Assembly (NCBI GenBank): GCA_910584375.1
Contig: CAJUAH010000052.1
Location: 1-15,074 of the forward strand
Direction of reading: 5' to 3'
Length of the DNA stretch: 15,074 nucleotides
Source of the DNA: an uncultured Acetatifactor sp.
GTDB taxonomy: Bacteria; Bacillota; Clostridia; Lachnospirales; Lachnospiraceae
The notes below the pieces were generated by a model. It did not search any database. It was not told the DNA's origin and was given only the letters and a program-made list of their open reading frames with translations. Position numbers and translations under genes: made by a program. Within the stretch, counting starts at the first letter, position 1, and each line of letters opens with the position of its first letter. This document shows, one piece after another, positions 7,832-14,821 of the stretch.

Positions 7832-7867
7832 AGTATAAAAAATGGAAATGACATTTCCGTGACATTT
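7832..7867 (-). promoter_or_regulatory. Response-regulator-type direct repeats with a -10 element before the ABC genes
   Basis: TGACATTT (plus-strand reading) occurs at 7849-7856 and 7860-7867, a perfect 8-bp direct repeat with an 11-bp period. On the minus strand a -10 TATACT lies at 7832-7837, and no good -35 is found at the right distance; the repeats occupy that region instead. OmpR/PhoB-family regulators bind direct repeats one helical turn apart at activator-dependent promoters. The regulator encoded at 9148-9822 is the obvious candidate. Binding is inferred. Confidence 0.6.
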
Positions 7868-7921
7868 TATAAATTTTTGGCGGATTGCATAATGCGCACC
7901 TGACTGTGGGATATCCAACCT

Positions 7922-9151
7922 CTACTTCATGAATTTCAGGGAAAAGACCGTCCCTTTTCCCTCCTGGGAGTCCACCTGGATATGGCCGCGCTGCTGTTCC
8001 ACCACCTCTTTAGCCAGCGCCAGACCGATACCGGTACTGTCCCTGTCGGCGCTGTTTCCCCGATAAAACCTCTGAAACAGCTTTTCCCGCTCCTCCGGCG
8101 AGATCCCCACACCGTCGTCCGTCACGCGGATCTCGGTATATACCTCATTCTCCCGGGCCGTCACCCGCACATTCCCGCCTGCAGCGCTGTGTTCAACAGC
8201 GTTTTTCACAATATTGCACAGAGCCTCCACCGTCCAGTTTTCATCCGCAGTGAGAGTGACGCCCGGTTCCAGTTCCGCCTCCAGACGTACCTCTCTCCAC
8301 TCCGCGGTAGTCTGCAGCCTGTCAAAGCAGCTCTCCACCAAATCCCGGGCCTGCAGGGGAACCCGCTCCAGCTCCACCACGCCCGCCTCCAGACGGGAAA
8401 GCTTGAGCATCGTGGCGATCAGCCAGCTCATACCCGTCAGCTGCCTGCGGATCTCCAGCAGAAAACGCTGCCGGATGAACCGGTCCATATCCGCATTCTC
8501 CGCCAGATTGTCAAGAAGAATGGTCATGGAAGTCATGGGGGTTTTCAGCTGATGGGAGATATCGGCTACCGAATCCGACAGCGCCCTGCGCCTGCGCTGC
8601 TCCAATGCCGCCGACTCCCGGAGCTGTACGGTGATGCGATAGATCTCGTTGCGCAGGCCGCTGAGCTCGTCATCCAGATTCTCTTCCGGCTCCAGGCAGT
8701 AATTCCCTCTGCCGAGCTGCTCCAGATAGCGCTGCAGTTCCTCGATCCGGCTCTGGCGCTTTCGCAGATAAAAAACAGCCCCGGATACGCCCAGAACCAG
8801 GACCGACAGCAAAAACAGATTCATTCCGATCTGAAAATACAGCAGCCTTTTCTCCTGTCCCCCAAAAGTACGGCTGCCATCCCCCTCAAAGATACCGTAT
8901 CTGGCCAACAGTTCCCGTCCCCCGGAAGTGTGCCCGGGCGTTTCCAGCAGCCGGATCAGTTCGTCTTCCGATATCAGGGGATACGACTGTTGTACATTCT
9001 CCAGAATGCCCGCCGCCAGCGCGGTATATTCCCGCCGCGTCTGATTGCGGAAGATTCCCACTCCCAGATTTCCCAGGAGCAGAACCGCCGCCAAAAAAAG
9101 CCCCATGCCCACGAACAGCTTTTTGATCTCCTCATTCCACCTCAGTCTCAT
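7922..9151 (-). CDS. Sensor histidine kinase
   Basis: A 409-residue membrane kinase. TM1 is about 11-34, followed by an extracytoplasmic sensor loop of about 70 residues (35-106), then TM2 about 107-129 and a HAMP-like linker. The HisKA dimerisation domain carries SVADISHQLKTPMTSM with phospho-accepting H200. The HATPase domain shows the N-box LCNIVKNAVEHS around 311-322, DDGVGI at 345-350 and TGIGLAL at 373-379. It phosphorylates the response regulator whose gene overlaps by ATGA (9148-9151). The sensor loop is larger than in the loop-less BceS kinases, so it may sense directly and not only through the transporter. The signal is unknown; cell-envelope or peptide stress is inferred from the ABC neighbours. 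Its end is 138 bp before the ATPase start. Confidence 0.93.
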   Translation of the reverse strand: MRLRWNEEIKKLFVGMGLFLAAVLLLGNLGVGIFRNQTRREYTALAAGILENVQQSYPLISEDELIRLLETPGHTSGGRELLARYGIFEGDGSRTFGGQEKRLLYFQIGMNLFLLSVLVLGVSGAVFYLRKRQSRIEELQRYLEQLGRGNYCLEPEENLDDELSGLRNEIYRITVQLRESAALEQRRRRALSDSVADISHQLKTPMTSMTILLDNLAENADMDRFIRQRFLLEIRRQLTGMSWLIATMLKLSRLEAGVVELERVPLQARDLVESCFDRLQTTAEWREVRLEAELEPGVTLTADENWTVEALCNIVKNAVEHSAAGGNVRVTARENEVYTEIRVTDDGVGISPEEREKLFQRFYRGNSADRDSTGIGLALAKEVVEQQRGHIQVDSQEGKGTVFSLKFMK

Positions 9152-9822
9152 GATTCCCTCCGGCTCTCCATGCGATACCCCATTCCCCGGACAGTCTTGA
9201 TGATCCGGCCCTCCGTATCGCCCAGTTTCTCCCGCAGCCTCTTCATCGTGACCGACAGGGTGTTATCGTTTACAAAATTTCCGGACAGGTCCCACACATC
9301 GGCGAGTATCTCGTCCCTGGTAAAAAGCTTGTCGGGGTAAGACATCATACTGCTGAGGATCCTGTGCTCCAGCCTGGTAAGCGCCACCTCTTCCCCGGCC
9401 ACCCTGACCCTGCCGCTCTCCACATCCAGCACGATATTCCCGCATTGCAGCACCTCCCGTTCCTGGCTGCCCCGGCGCAGTACATTCTTGATCCGGGATA
9501 TCAGCTCCCGGTTCCGGAAAGGCTTGATGATATAGTCGTCCGCCCCCAGGTCAAAAGCGCGCACCACATCCTCTTCCTCTTCTCTGGCTGTGAGAAAAAT
9601 AACGGGAAAATCATATTGCTGCCGGACGCTTTCGCAGAGCTGATAGCCGTCTCCGTCCGGCAGACCGATATCCAGCAGCATCAGATCCGGGCGCTCTCTT
9701 TGCAGCATACGCTCCGCCTCCCGCCTGCGCCGGGCGGCCTGAAAGGTATACCCCTCCTGCTCCAAAAGATACTGCAGGCCCATAATAATCGCGTCGCTGT
9801 CCTCGACTAATAATATTTTCAT
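9148..9822 (-). CDS. OmpR/PhoB-family response regulator
   Basis: A 224-residue regulator. The receiver domain (1-120) has the acidic pair E7/D8, phospho-acceptor D51 in LMLLDIGLPDGDG, T78 in FLTARE and K100 in YIIKPF. The C-terminal winged-helix domain (about 128-220) ends with the typical NTLSVTMKRLREKLGD...IKTVRGMGYRM signature. It acts with the overlapping kinase and most likely controls the ABC genes through the direct repeats at 7849-7867. The ATG follows the copA stop by only 23 bases, and its ribosome site (GGGGG) is weak. I see no separate promoter in that gap, so expression probably comes by readthrough from the copper operon or from an unseen promoter inside copA. Confidence 0.94.
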   Translation of the reverse strand: MKILLVEDSDAIIMGLQYLLEQEGYTFQAARRRREAERMLQRERPDLMLLDIGLPDGDGYQLCESVRQQYDFPVIFLTAREEEEDVVRAFDLGADDYIIKPFRNRELISRIKNVLRRGSQEREVLQCGNIVLDVESGRVRVAGEEVALTRLEHRILSSMMSYPDKLFTRDEILADVWDLSGNFVNDNTLSVTMKRLREKLGDTEGRIIKTVRGMGYRMESRRES

Positions 9823-9845
9823 AACGCCCCCGATGCGCCCTGCGC

Positions 9846-10055
9846 CTACTGAATATCCGTCACCTGATATCCCTGATCGGCCACTGCCTGCCGCAGCGCG
9901 TCCTCAGAGACATCGCCGCCAAGCGTCAGCACCGCCGTACCGCTCTCATGGCTGACTACAGCCTGCGTCACGCCCTCCAGACCCTCCAGAGCTTTTTTCA
10001 CATGCGCCTCACAGTGTCCGCACATCATTCCCTCGATCTTCAATGTCTTTTCCAT
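9846..10055 (-). CDS. Possible separately translated CopZ-like copper chaperone inside copA
   Basis: An internal in-frame ATG at 10055 (Met827 of CopA) is preceded by a perfect AAAGGAG (10065-10071) with 9-base spacing. It would give a 69-residue protein starting MEKTLKIEGMMCGHC, with a complete ferredoxin-like HMA fold and the CxxC copper site. Length and start match free CopZ chaperones, which hand Cu(I) to CopA and CsoR. The simplest history is an ancestral copZ gene joined in frame to copA through the repeat linker, with its own ribosome site kept. Independent translation is inferred; the SD-like bases could also be a leftover with no use. Confidence 0.45.
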   Translation of the reverse strand: MEKTLKIEGMMCGHCEAHVKKALEGLEGVTQAVVSHESGTAVLTLGGDVSEDALRQAVADQGYQVTDIQ

Positions 10056-12533
10056 GTTCTTCGTCTCCTTTACTGTGTTTTTTGTTATTACTACATTGCG
10101 GTCTGATCCCGCACTGTAATCCGATTCTACATTCTGGCCCGGTCCTGCATTCTGACTCGGTCCCGCATTCTGGCCCGATTCCACATTCTGGCCCGATTCT
10201 GCATTCTGACTCGTTCCCGCATTTTGGCCCGATTCCTCATTTTGGCCCGATTCCTCGGTTCGGTCTGCTTTCAGTGATTTACGCATTTTGAAAAAATTCA
10301 GGCGCAGCGCGTTAGTGACTACGCAGAAACTGGACAGGCTCATGGCCGCCGCGCCAAACATGGGATTGAGTTTCCACCCCCATATACCGATAAATACTCC
10401 CGCCGCCAACGGTATCCCGATGATATTGTATATAAAAGCCCAGAACAGATTTTCATGGATATTGCGCAGTGTGGCACGGCTCAAGCGGATCGCTGCAGGA
10501 ACATCCGTCAGCCGGCTCTTCATCAGCACCACGTCCGCCGCGTCGATGGCCACATCCGTCCCCGCCCCGATGGCGATACCGATATCGGCGCTGGTCAGCG
10601 CAGGCGCGTCGTTGATACCGTCTCCCACCATAACGACCCTGCCCTTCTGTTTTAAATCCCGGATCACACTCTCCTTTTCTCCCGGCAGCACACCGGCTAT
10701 TACCTCATCCACTCCTGCCTGGGCGCCGATGGCTCTGGCCGTCCGCTCATTGTCCCCGGTCAGCATCACCACCCGGATCCCCATATCCCGCATTTCACGG
10801 ATTGCCTGGGGACTGTCCTCCTTAATCACATCCGCCACGGCAATGATCCCGCACAGCTCTTCGCCCCGGGCAAAAAACAGCGGCGTCTTCCCCTCCTCTG
10901 AGAGCCTTTCCGAATCCGCTTTTGCCCCTTCGGGAACGGCGACCTGCTCTCCTATAAATTTATAACTGCCGCCGTACAGGGGCACATTCTGCAGCGAGGC
11001 GGTCAGCCCGTTTCCGGGCAACGCCTGAAAATCCGTAACTTCCTCGGCTCTGACGCCGTCCTGCCGCGCTCTCAGATTGACGGCCCTGGCCAGAGGATGC
11101 TCGCTCTTTTTTTCCAGAGAATAAGCCAACTGCAGCAAAGATTCCTCATCATAGCCGTGAAACGGAATGATATCCGTCACTTTCGGCTCGCCCTGGGTAA
11201 TGGTCCCTGTTTTATCCAGCGCCACGATCTGCGTTTTACCCGTCTCCTCAAGAGAGACCGCCGTTTTGAACAGGATGCCGTTCTTCGCCCCCACCCCATT
11301 GCCCACCATGATGGCAACCGGAGTAGCCAGCCCAAGCGCGCAGGGGCAGCTGATGACCAGCACCGATATCCCCCTGGCCAGGGCAAAACCCACCGTCTGC
11401 CCCACCGCCAGCCAGACAATGACCGTTACAAACGCAATCAAAATAACCGTCGGCACAAAGATTCCCGACACCTTATCCGCCACTTTCGCGATGGGCGCTT
11501 TCGTCGCCGCCGCGTCGCTGACCATCTGAATGATCTGTGACAGGGTGGTATCCTCTCCGACCCTGGTGGCCTCACACCGTATAAAGCCGGACTGATTCAA
11601 TGTGCCCGCCGAAACCCTGTCCCCGGCGGCTTTGTCCACCGGAATACTCTCTCCCGTCAGCGCCCCCTCGTCCACAGCGCTGTTTCCCTCCAGCACAACC
11701 CCGTCCACCGGGATATTTTCTCCGGGGCGAACCGCAAACCGATCCCCCTTTGCCACCTGTTCTACGGGAACCGCAACCTCAACATTATCCCTCAGCACCG
11801 TGGCGGTCTTAGGAGTCAATTTCATCAGGCCCTTCAGAGCATCGGTAGTCCTTCCTTTGGAACGGGCCTCCAGCATCTTTCCCAGAGTGATAAGAGCCAG
11901 TATCATAGCGGCGGACTCAAAATAAAGTTCATGCAGATAAGACATCACCCCGTCGGCATTCCCCTGAACCTGCGCATCCGTCATGGCAAACAGGGCAAAG
12001 GTACTGTAACCAAATGCCGCCGAAGCTCCCAGGGCGACCAGCGCATCCATATTGGGAGCGCGGTGCAGCATACTTTTAAAGCCGCTTATAAAAAATTTCT
12101 GATTGATCACCATAACGGCGACTGTAAGTAAAAGCTGTACCAGCCCCTGGGCCAGAAGATTGCGCTCAAAAAAGGGCGGCAGGGGCCATCCCCACATCAT
12201 ATGCCCCATGGAAAAATACATAAGGACGATCAAAAAGCCCAATGAGGCAATCAATCGTCTCTTCAACGCAGGAGTTTCCCTGTCCTTTAAAGCCTCTTCC
12301 TCCGCAGAAGACCGTGCGCTCTGCTCTCTGTCTTTTCCTTTTACAGACGCCCCGTATCCGGCATTTTGAACCGCCGCTATAATTTCCCCCGCGTCAGCCG
12401 TGCCCTCTACCCCCATGGAATTTGTCAACAGACTTACCGAGCAGGATGTAACGCCCGGCACACCGGACACCGCTTTTTCCACCCGGGCGCCGCATGCGGC
12501 ACAGCTCATTCCCGTAACTGTATATTGCTCCAT
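9846..12533 (-). CDS. copA: Copper-translocating P-type ATPase CopA fused to a C-terminal CopZ-like domain
   Basis: An 895-residue P1B-1 ATPase that exports Cu(I) across the cell membrane. The N-terminal HMA domain has GMSCAAC with C11/C14. Membrane helices begin near residue 92. The actuator motif TGES is at 293-296. The intramembrane metal site is CPC at 396-398, joined by Y702-N703 in TM7 and M731..S734-S735 in TM8. The phosphorylation site is DKTGT with D440, SEHP is at 477-480 and GDGINDAP at 637-644. Residues 760-813 are nine hexapeptide repeats (ESGQN type). A second complete HMA domain at 827-895 has GMMCGHC with C838/C841. A C-terminal HMA after TM8 is unusual: most family members carry HMA domains only at the N-terminus. 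The start has AGGAG 7 bases upstream. It follows csoR by 92 bp in the same operon and should be copper-induced. Confidence 0.96.
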   Translation of the reverse strand: MEQYTVTGMSCAACGARVEKAVSGVPGVTSCSVSLLTNSMGVEGTADAGEIIAAVQNAGYGASVKGKDREQSARSSAEEEALKDRETPALKRRLIASLGFLIVLMYFSMGHMMWGWPLPPFFERNLLAQGLVQLLLTVAVMVINQKFFISGFKSMLHRAPNMDALVALGASAAFGYSTFALFAMTDAQVQGNADGVMSYLHELYFESAAMILALITLGKMLEARSKGRTTDALKGLMKLTPKTATVLRDNVEVAVPVEQVAKGDRFAVRPGENIPVDGVVLEGNSAVDEGALTGESIPVDKAAGDRVSAGTLNQSGFIRCEATRVGEDTTLSQIIQMVSDAAATKAPIAKVADKVSGIFVPTVILIAFVTVIVWLAVGQTVGFALARGISVLVISCPCALGLATPVAIMVGNGVGAKNGILFKTAVSLEETGKTQIVALDKTGTITQGEPKVTDIIPFHGYDEESLLQLAYSLEKKSEHPLARAVNLRARQDGVRAEEVTDFQALPGNGLTASLQNVPLYGGSYKFIGEQVAVPEGAKADSERLSEEGKTPLFFARGEELCGIIAVADVIKEDSPQAIREMRDMGIRVVMLTGDNERTARAIGAQAGVDEVIAGVLPGEKESVIRDLKQKGRVVMVGDGINDAPALTSADIGIAIGAGTDVAIDAADVVLMKSRLTDVPAAIRLSRATLRNIHENLFWAFIYNIIGIPLAAGVFIGIWGWKLNPMFGAAAMSLSSFCVVTNALRLNFFKMRKSLKADRTEESGQNEESGQNAGTSQNAESGQNVESGQNAGPSQNAGPGQNVESDYSAGSDRNVVITKNTVKETKNMEKTLKIEGMMCGHCEAHVKKALEGLEGVTQAVVSHESGTAVLTLGGDVSEDALRQAVADQGYQVTDIQ
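10095..10256. repeat. Nine 18-bp tandem repeats encoding a hexapeptide linker in CopA
   Basis: The repeats encode EESGQN, EESGQN, AGTSQN, AESGQN, VESGQN, AGPSQN, AGPGQN, VESDYS and AGSDRN. All units are in frame, 18 bp each, 162 bp in total. Units 1-7 keep the QN; the last two are more diverged. The peptide is hydrophilic, glycine-rich and probably disordered, so it acts as a flexible tether between TM8 and the C-terminal HMA domain. In-frame repeats of this kind can change copy number by slippage without breaking the gene. Confidence 0.9.
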
Positions 12534-12625
12534 AATTGAACTCCTGACACCCCTTTCTCAATATCATTCCTCATTTTCATTTCCCTTTTTCTACTCCAAT
12601 TTTCCGGTTTCTATTTATTTCTTCT

Positions 12626-12934
12626 CTATTTCATCAATTTCTGGAGTGTGACTACCAATTCGTCTATCACTTCCTCCTTGCCATCCCGTATATCCCGGAC
12701 CACGCAGCCCCGGATATGATTCGCTATCAGATCCCTGTTAAACGCATTGACCGCCGCATTGACCGCCGCAGACTGCATCAAAATGTCCGTACAATAAGCA
12801 TCGTTCTCGACCATTCCCCGAATCCCTCTGATCTGCCCCTCTATCCGGTTCAGGCGATGAATCAACCGTTTGCGCTCCTCTTCCGAACGATCCGTTATCT
12901 TTCCGCAGCATTCACACATATCTTTATCCGGCAT
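12626..12934 (-). CDS. csoR: CsoR-family copper-sensing transcriptional repressor
   Basis: A 102-residue all-helical DUF156-type repressor. The Cu(I)-binding set is complete: C48, then H73 and C77 (Cys-x24-His-x3-Cys), within DAYCTDILMQ...ANHIRGC. The N-terminal helix carries RLNRIEGQIRGI, typical of CsoR and RcnR. The short N-terminal tail holds three extra cysteines (C7, C9, C10), seen in some clostridial members. Cu(I) binding is known in this family to release the repressor from GC-rich palindromes, allowing copA expression. AAGGAGG lies 8 bases before the ATG. It is the first gene of the csoR-copA operon and should repress itself through the two palindromes just upstream. Because of the Cys-His-Cys set, the copper type is preferred over the nickel (RcnR), formaldehyde (FrmR) or persulfide (CstR) types. 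Confidence 0.93.
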   Translation of the reverse strand: MPDKDMCECCGKITDRSEEERKRLIHRLNRIEGQIRGIRGMVENDAYCTDILMQSAAVNAAVNAFNRDLIANHIRGCVVRDIRDGKEEVIDELVVTLQKLMK

Positions 12935-12953
12935 TCCCTCATCCTCCTTGGCG

Positions 12954-12972
12954 TATACCCCTAACGGGTATA
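12954..12972. promoter_or_regulatory. CsoR operator 1
   Basis: TATACCC-N5-GGGTATA, a perfect 7-bp inverted repeat. It overlaps the predicted transcription start of the csoR operon. The ACCCC...GGGT pattern is that of CsoR sites. Its centre is 26 bp from the centre of the second copy. Confidence 0.8.
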
Positions 12973-12975
12973 TTT

Positions 12976-13004
12976 ATTTTATACCCCCCACGGGTATATG
13001 TCAA
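12976..13004 (-). promoter_or_regulatory. Promoter of the csoR-copA operon
   Basis: On the minus strand a perfect TTGACA (12999-13004) and TAAAAT (12976-12981) are separated by 17 bp. Transcription should start near 12969. The whole spacer is occupied by operator 2, so repressor and RNA polymerase must compete. Confidence 0.85.
12980..12998. promoter_or_regulatory. CsoR operator 2, in the promoter spacer
   Basis: A second TATACCC-N5-GGGTATA, identical in arms and spacing to operator 1. It begins two bases inside the -10 and ends directly next to the -35. Two identical sites at 26-bp centre spacing could hold two CsoR tetramers. Confidence 0.82.
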
Positions 13005-13017
13005 TATATTTTATAAC

Positions 13018-13048
13018 AAAAAAAAGAGCAGGCTGCGACCTACTCTTT
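13018..13048 (-). terminator. Rho-independent terminator of the tetR-flavoprotein operon
   Basis: On the minus strand an AAAGAG/CTCTTT stem extended by AGG/CCT (one mismatch, 6-base loop; arms 13023-13032 and 13039-13048) runs into eight T residues (13025-13018). It lies 13 bp past the last gene of the operon and insulates the csoR promoter. Confidence 0.85.
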
Positions 13049-13061
13049 AGATTGAGCAGTT

Positions 13062-13694
13062 CTACTTTACAGTATGTTTTAATCTTCTTCTTTTTAATCC
13101 GTTCTTTTTTGCTTTCGGATACCAAAAGCTATAAGAAGAAGCTATTTTCCAAAGAAATCTTGGCCAATTTGGGGATGTAAATAAATCTTCCCCCTGGCTC
13201 AAACATAAAATATTGTGACTCAGCTCTTGAAACGCAATTCCAATGTTCTTGTTAGGGCCAACCCCCAAAGGTATATCTTTAAAAAACGGAAGCATCTCTC
13301 CTGCCCCGATCCCCAACGTTTGACCATATGTCAGTCCAACCGCTTTACACCAATTTCTCATAATATCGGCGGCCACATGATTTTGCCGGCCCTCATAAAA
13401 ACCGTTGTTAATCATACAATATACCGTACTGTTCTTATTGCTGAATCCTCTGTTTTCAAGTTCAACAAGAAAACGCAGGAAACCTGAATTGAGACTGTCA
13501 ACGTATAGAGGGAATGCAAATATAAGTACTTCACTGCTTTGTATCTGCGAAAACTGCGCCTGAGATAAATCCGTTTTACACACGTTGTATGTTACTACTT
13601 CGTTTCCCTTGAGAAATGAAGTTAAATACTCAATAAGCAAGCCGGATGTGCTCTTAGCTGTCTTAGGACTTCCGTTTATTATGCATATTTTCAT
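13062..13694 (-). CDS. Flavodoxin-fold NAD(P)H-dependent FMN reductase-like protein
   Basis: A 210-residue protein with an N-terminal FMN-phosphate loop, MKICIINGSPKTAKSTS, typical of NADPH-dependent FMN reductases and quinone reductases. The second flavin-contacting segment is FAFPLYVDSLNSGFLRF around 59-75, and a third conserved-looking stretch is MINNGFYEG. The C-terminal tail (after about 165) is aromatic and basic, ending with a KKNGLKRRRLK cluster, and may contact membrane or protein partners. It overlaps the upstream iron-sulfur-flavoprotein-like gene by ATGA (13691-13694) and is the last gene of the TetR operon. A two-electron flavin reductase for quinones, nitro compounds or the neighbouring protein is likely, but the substrate cannot be read. 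Confidence 0.75.
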   Translation of the reverse strand: MKICIINGSPKTAKSTSGLLIEYLTSFLKGNEVVTYNVCKTDLSQAQFSQIQSSEVLIFAFPLYVDSLNSGFLRFLVELENRGFSNKNSTVYCMINNGFYEGRQNHVAADIMRNWCKAVGLTYGQTLGIGAGEMLPFFKDIPLGVGPNKNIGIAFQELSHNILCLSQGEDLFTSPNWPRFLWKIASSYSFWYPKAKKNGLKRRRLKHTVK

Positions 13695-14200
13695 ATGGCA
13701 GTTACCTCTCCGCGTAATTCATTTAATGTATTTGAAAATGATATTTCGTAGTTTTTCACATAAAAATTTGTACAATTTGCTTTTACCAGTTTCTTAGCCG
13801 TCTCCTTTTCCTCTGCGGTAATATTTTCTCCATAAAAATGTACCGCAAACCGCATTTTGTTTTGATAGCGTCTTTTATGATGTGTTTCATTGTTTAATAT
13901 TTTGAAGAAAGGGAGCAGCCAGGGGATACTTCGGTCCAAAACATTTTTTACAAATGGACTGTAACAGCCATAAAAACATCGGCTGATAATGGTTACTTTT
14001 TCACTCTTGGAGAGCAGTTCTCCCATATTTTCATACCCGTCTTTTAATACGCATGTTCCAGGTGTCTTTATCCAACAGCCAAAGCAGCCGATGCAATGTC
14101 GTATTGTCCCGATATCTGAAACAATATAGGCATCCTTATATACATCTGAAAATAAAGAGCAAAAATGTTCCTTACTTAAATCATGTATTAAAATGTTCAT
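13691..14200 (-). CDS. Flavodoxin-family protein with a four-cysteine Fe-S-like motif
   Basis: A 169-residue flavodoxin-like protein. Residues 36-50 read CIGCFGCWIKTPGTC, giving C36-x2-C39-x2-C42-x7-C50. This is close to the compact cysteine motif of iron-sulfur flavoproteins (Isf), which bind a [4Fe-4S] cluster beside FMN. A flavin-contacting segment follows (ISRCFYGCYSPFVKNVLDR around 72-90), with two more cysteines. The N-terminal phosphate loop is atypical: MNILIHDLSKEH instead of the usual GSPR. A cluster is therefore likely but flavin binding is less sure. Overlaps with both tetR (14197-14200) and the next reductase gene suggest that the two flavoproteins work together, for example as electron carrier and reductase in an anaerobic detoxification reaction. 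That role is inferred. Confidence 0.75.
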   Translation of the reverse strand: MNILIHDLSKEHFCSLFSDVYKDAYIVSDIGTIRHCIGCFGCWIKTPGTCVLKDGYENMGELLSKSEKVTIISRCFYGCYSPFVKNVLDRSIPWLLPFFKILNNETHHKRRYQNKMRFAVHFYGENITAEEKETAKKLVKANCTNFYVKNYEISFSNTLNELRGEVTAI

Positions 14201-14808
14201 CCTTTATCCTCCTGTATTTGATAAGGTATTGAAATCGACCTGATAATGTTTTCTATCCTTGTTTCCCAACCCCCTTCATATTCGACATTTGGCATCGTAG
14301 CGATAGCAGCCAACCCATGCACCAGAGCCCACATGGCAATAATCTTATCCTGAATCACATTTTCTGGAAGTCCTGTTTTGCGAAAAACCAACGTAGCTGT
14401 TTTTTGCAGAATAGATAACGGCGTATTTTCGCCTGCATCAGCGTCTTCAGGAGGCAATTTTATTATAAGATTTCTACGTGAAAACAAAAAATCATAATAA
14501 AAGGGATTTTGATAAAAGAACATTACGTATGTTTTCCCAAGCATGGGAAGTAATGAAGGACTGTCTTTATATTCCACCGCCGTTTTCTCTAATGCAGCAG
14601 AAAATAAATCCATAACATACTGCTGCATTGCAGCTATAAATTCATCTTTGGTCTTAAAATGCGCATACGGTGCCGCATTACTGACGCCGCATACTTCAGC
14701 TATTTTGCGTAAAGACAGAGATTCCTCGCCCTCCTGTTTAATGAACTCTATGCCCCTTTCAATTAAGGCATGTCGCAAGTCTCCGTGATGATATGGCTTT
14801 TCTTTCAT
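14197..14808 (-). CDS. TetR/AcrR-family transcriptional regulator
   Basis: A 203-residue repressor. The N-terminal TetR helix-turn-helix (about 8-55) has the typical YHHGDLRHALIERG and LSLRKIAEVCGVSNAAPYAHFKTKDEF segments. The ligand-binding C-terminal half contains MWALVHGLA near 170, the mark of the WHG-domain subgroup. The ATG at 14808 is chosen because GGAGGGGAG ends just before it; an in-frame TTG at 14823 would place translation inside that ribosome site. It leads an operon with two flavoprotein genes, each joined by a 4-base overlap. Its promoter is embedded in an array of AATCTT/AAGATT half-sites, so autorepression is very likely. The inducer may be a substrate of the flavoproteins, such as a quinone or other electrophile; this is inference. 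Confidence 0.92.
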   Translation of the reverse strand: MKEKPYHHGDLRHALIERGIEFIKQEGEESLSLRKIAEVCGVSNAAPYAHFKTKDEFIAAMQQYVMDLFSAALEKTAVEYKDSPSLLPMLGKTYVMFFYQNPFYYDFLFSRRNLIIKLPPEDADAGENTPLSILQKTATLVFRKTGLPENVIQDKIIAMWALVHGLAAIATMPNVEYEGGWETRIENIIRSISIPYQIQEDKG

Positions 14809-14821
14809 ACGTCTCCCCTCC

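Noticed and set aside
7880..7900. GCATAATGC palindrome after the kinase gene as a terminator
   Set aside because: The stem is only 4 bp and AT-rich, with no adjoining T-run; readthrough into the ABC genes remains possible.
7784..7918. N-terminal extension of the ABC ATPase reaching to 7918
   Set aside because: It would run through the promoter and the direct repeats and adds no family-like sequence; the normal ATPase start is at 7783.
7982..9340. Long plus-strand open frame (452 codons) opposite the histidine kinase
   Set aside because: Antisense to a complete kinase with all its motifs; the translation has no recognisable fold.
4590..9822. Assignment as a classical BceRS-BceAB module
   Set aside because: The kinase has a sensor loop of about 70 residues, where BceS-type kinases have almost none, and the permease has two FtsX domains with two large extracytoplasmic domains instead of the BceB layout.
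10043..10291. Plus-strand open frame coding a HSGP/HFGP-like repeat peptide
   Set aside because: It is the mirror of the 18-bp repeats in copA and has no support as a gene.
12506..12580. Small 24-codon frame between csoR and copA that overlaps the copA start (possible upstream ORF)
   Set aside because: The purine-rich leader offers an SD-like AAGGG before its second Met, so translational coupling is conceivable, but the peptide has no distinctive feature and copA has its own good AGGAG.
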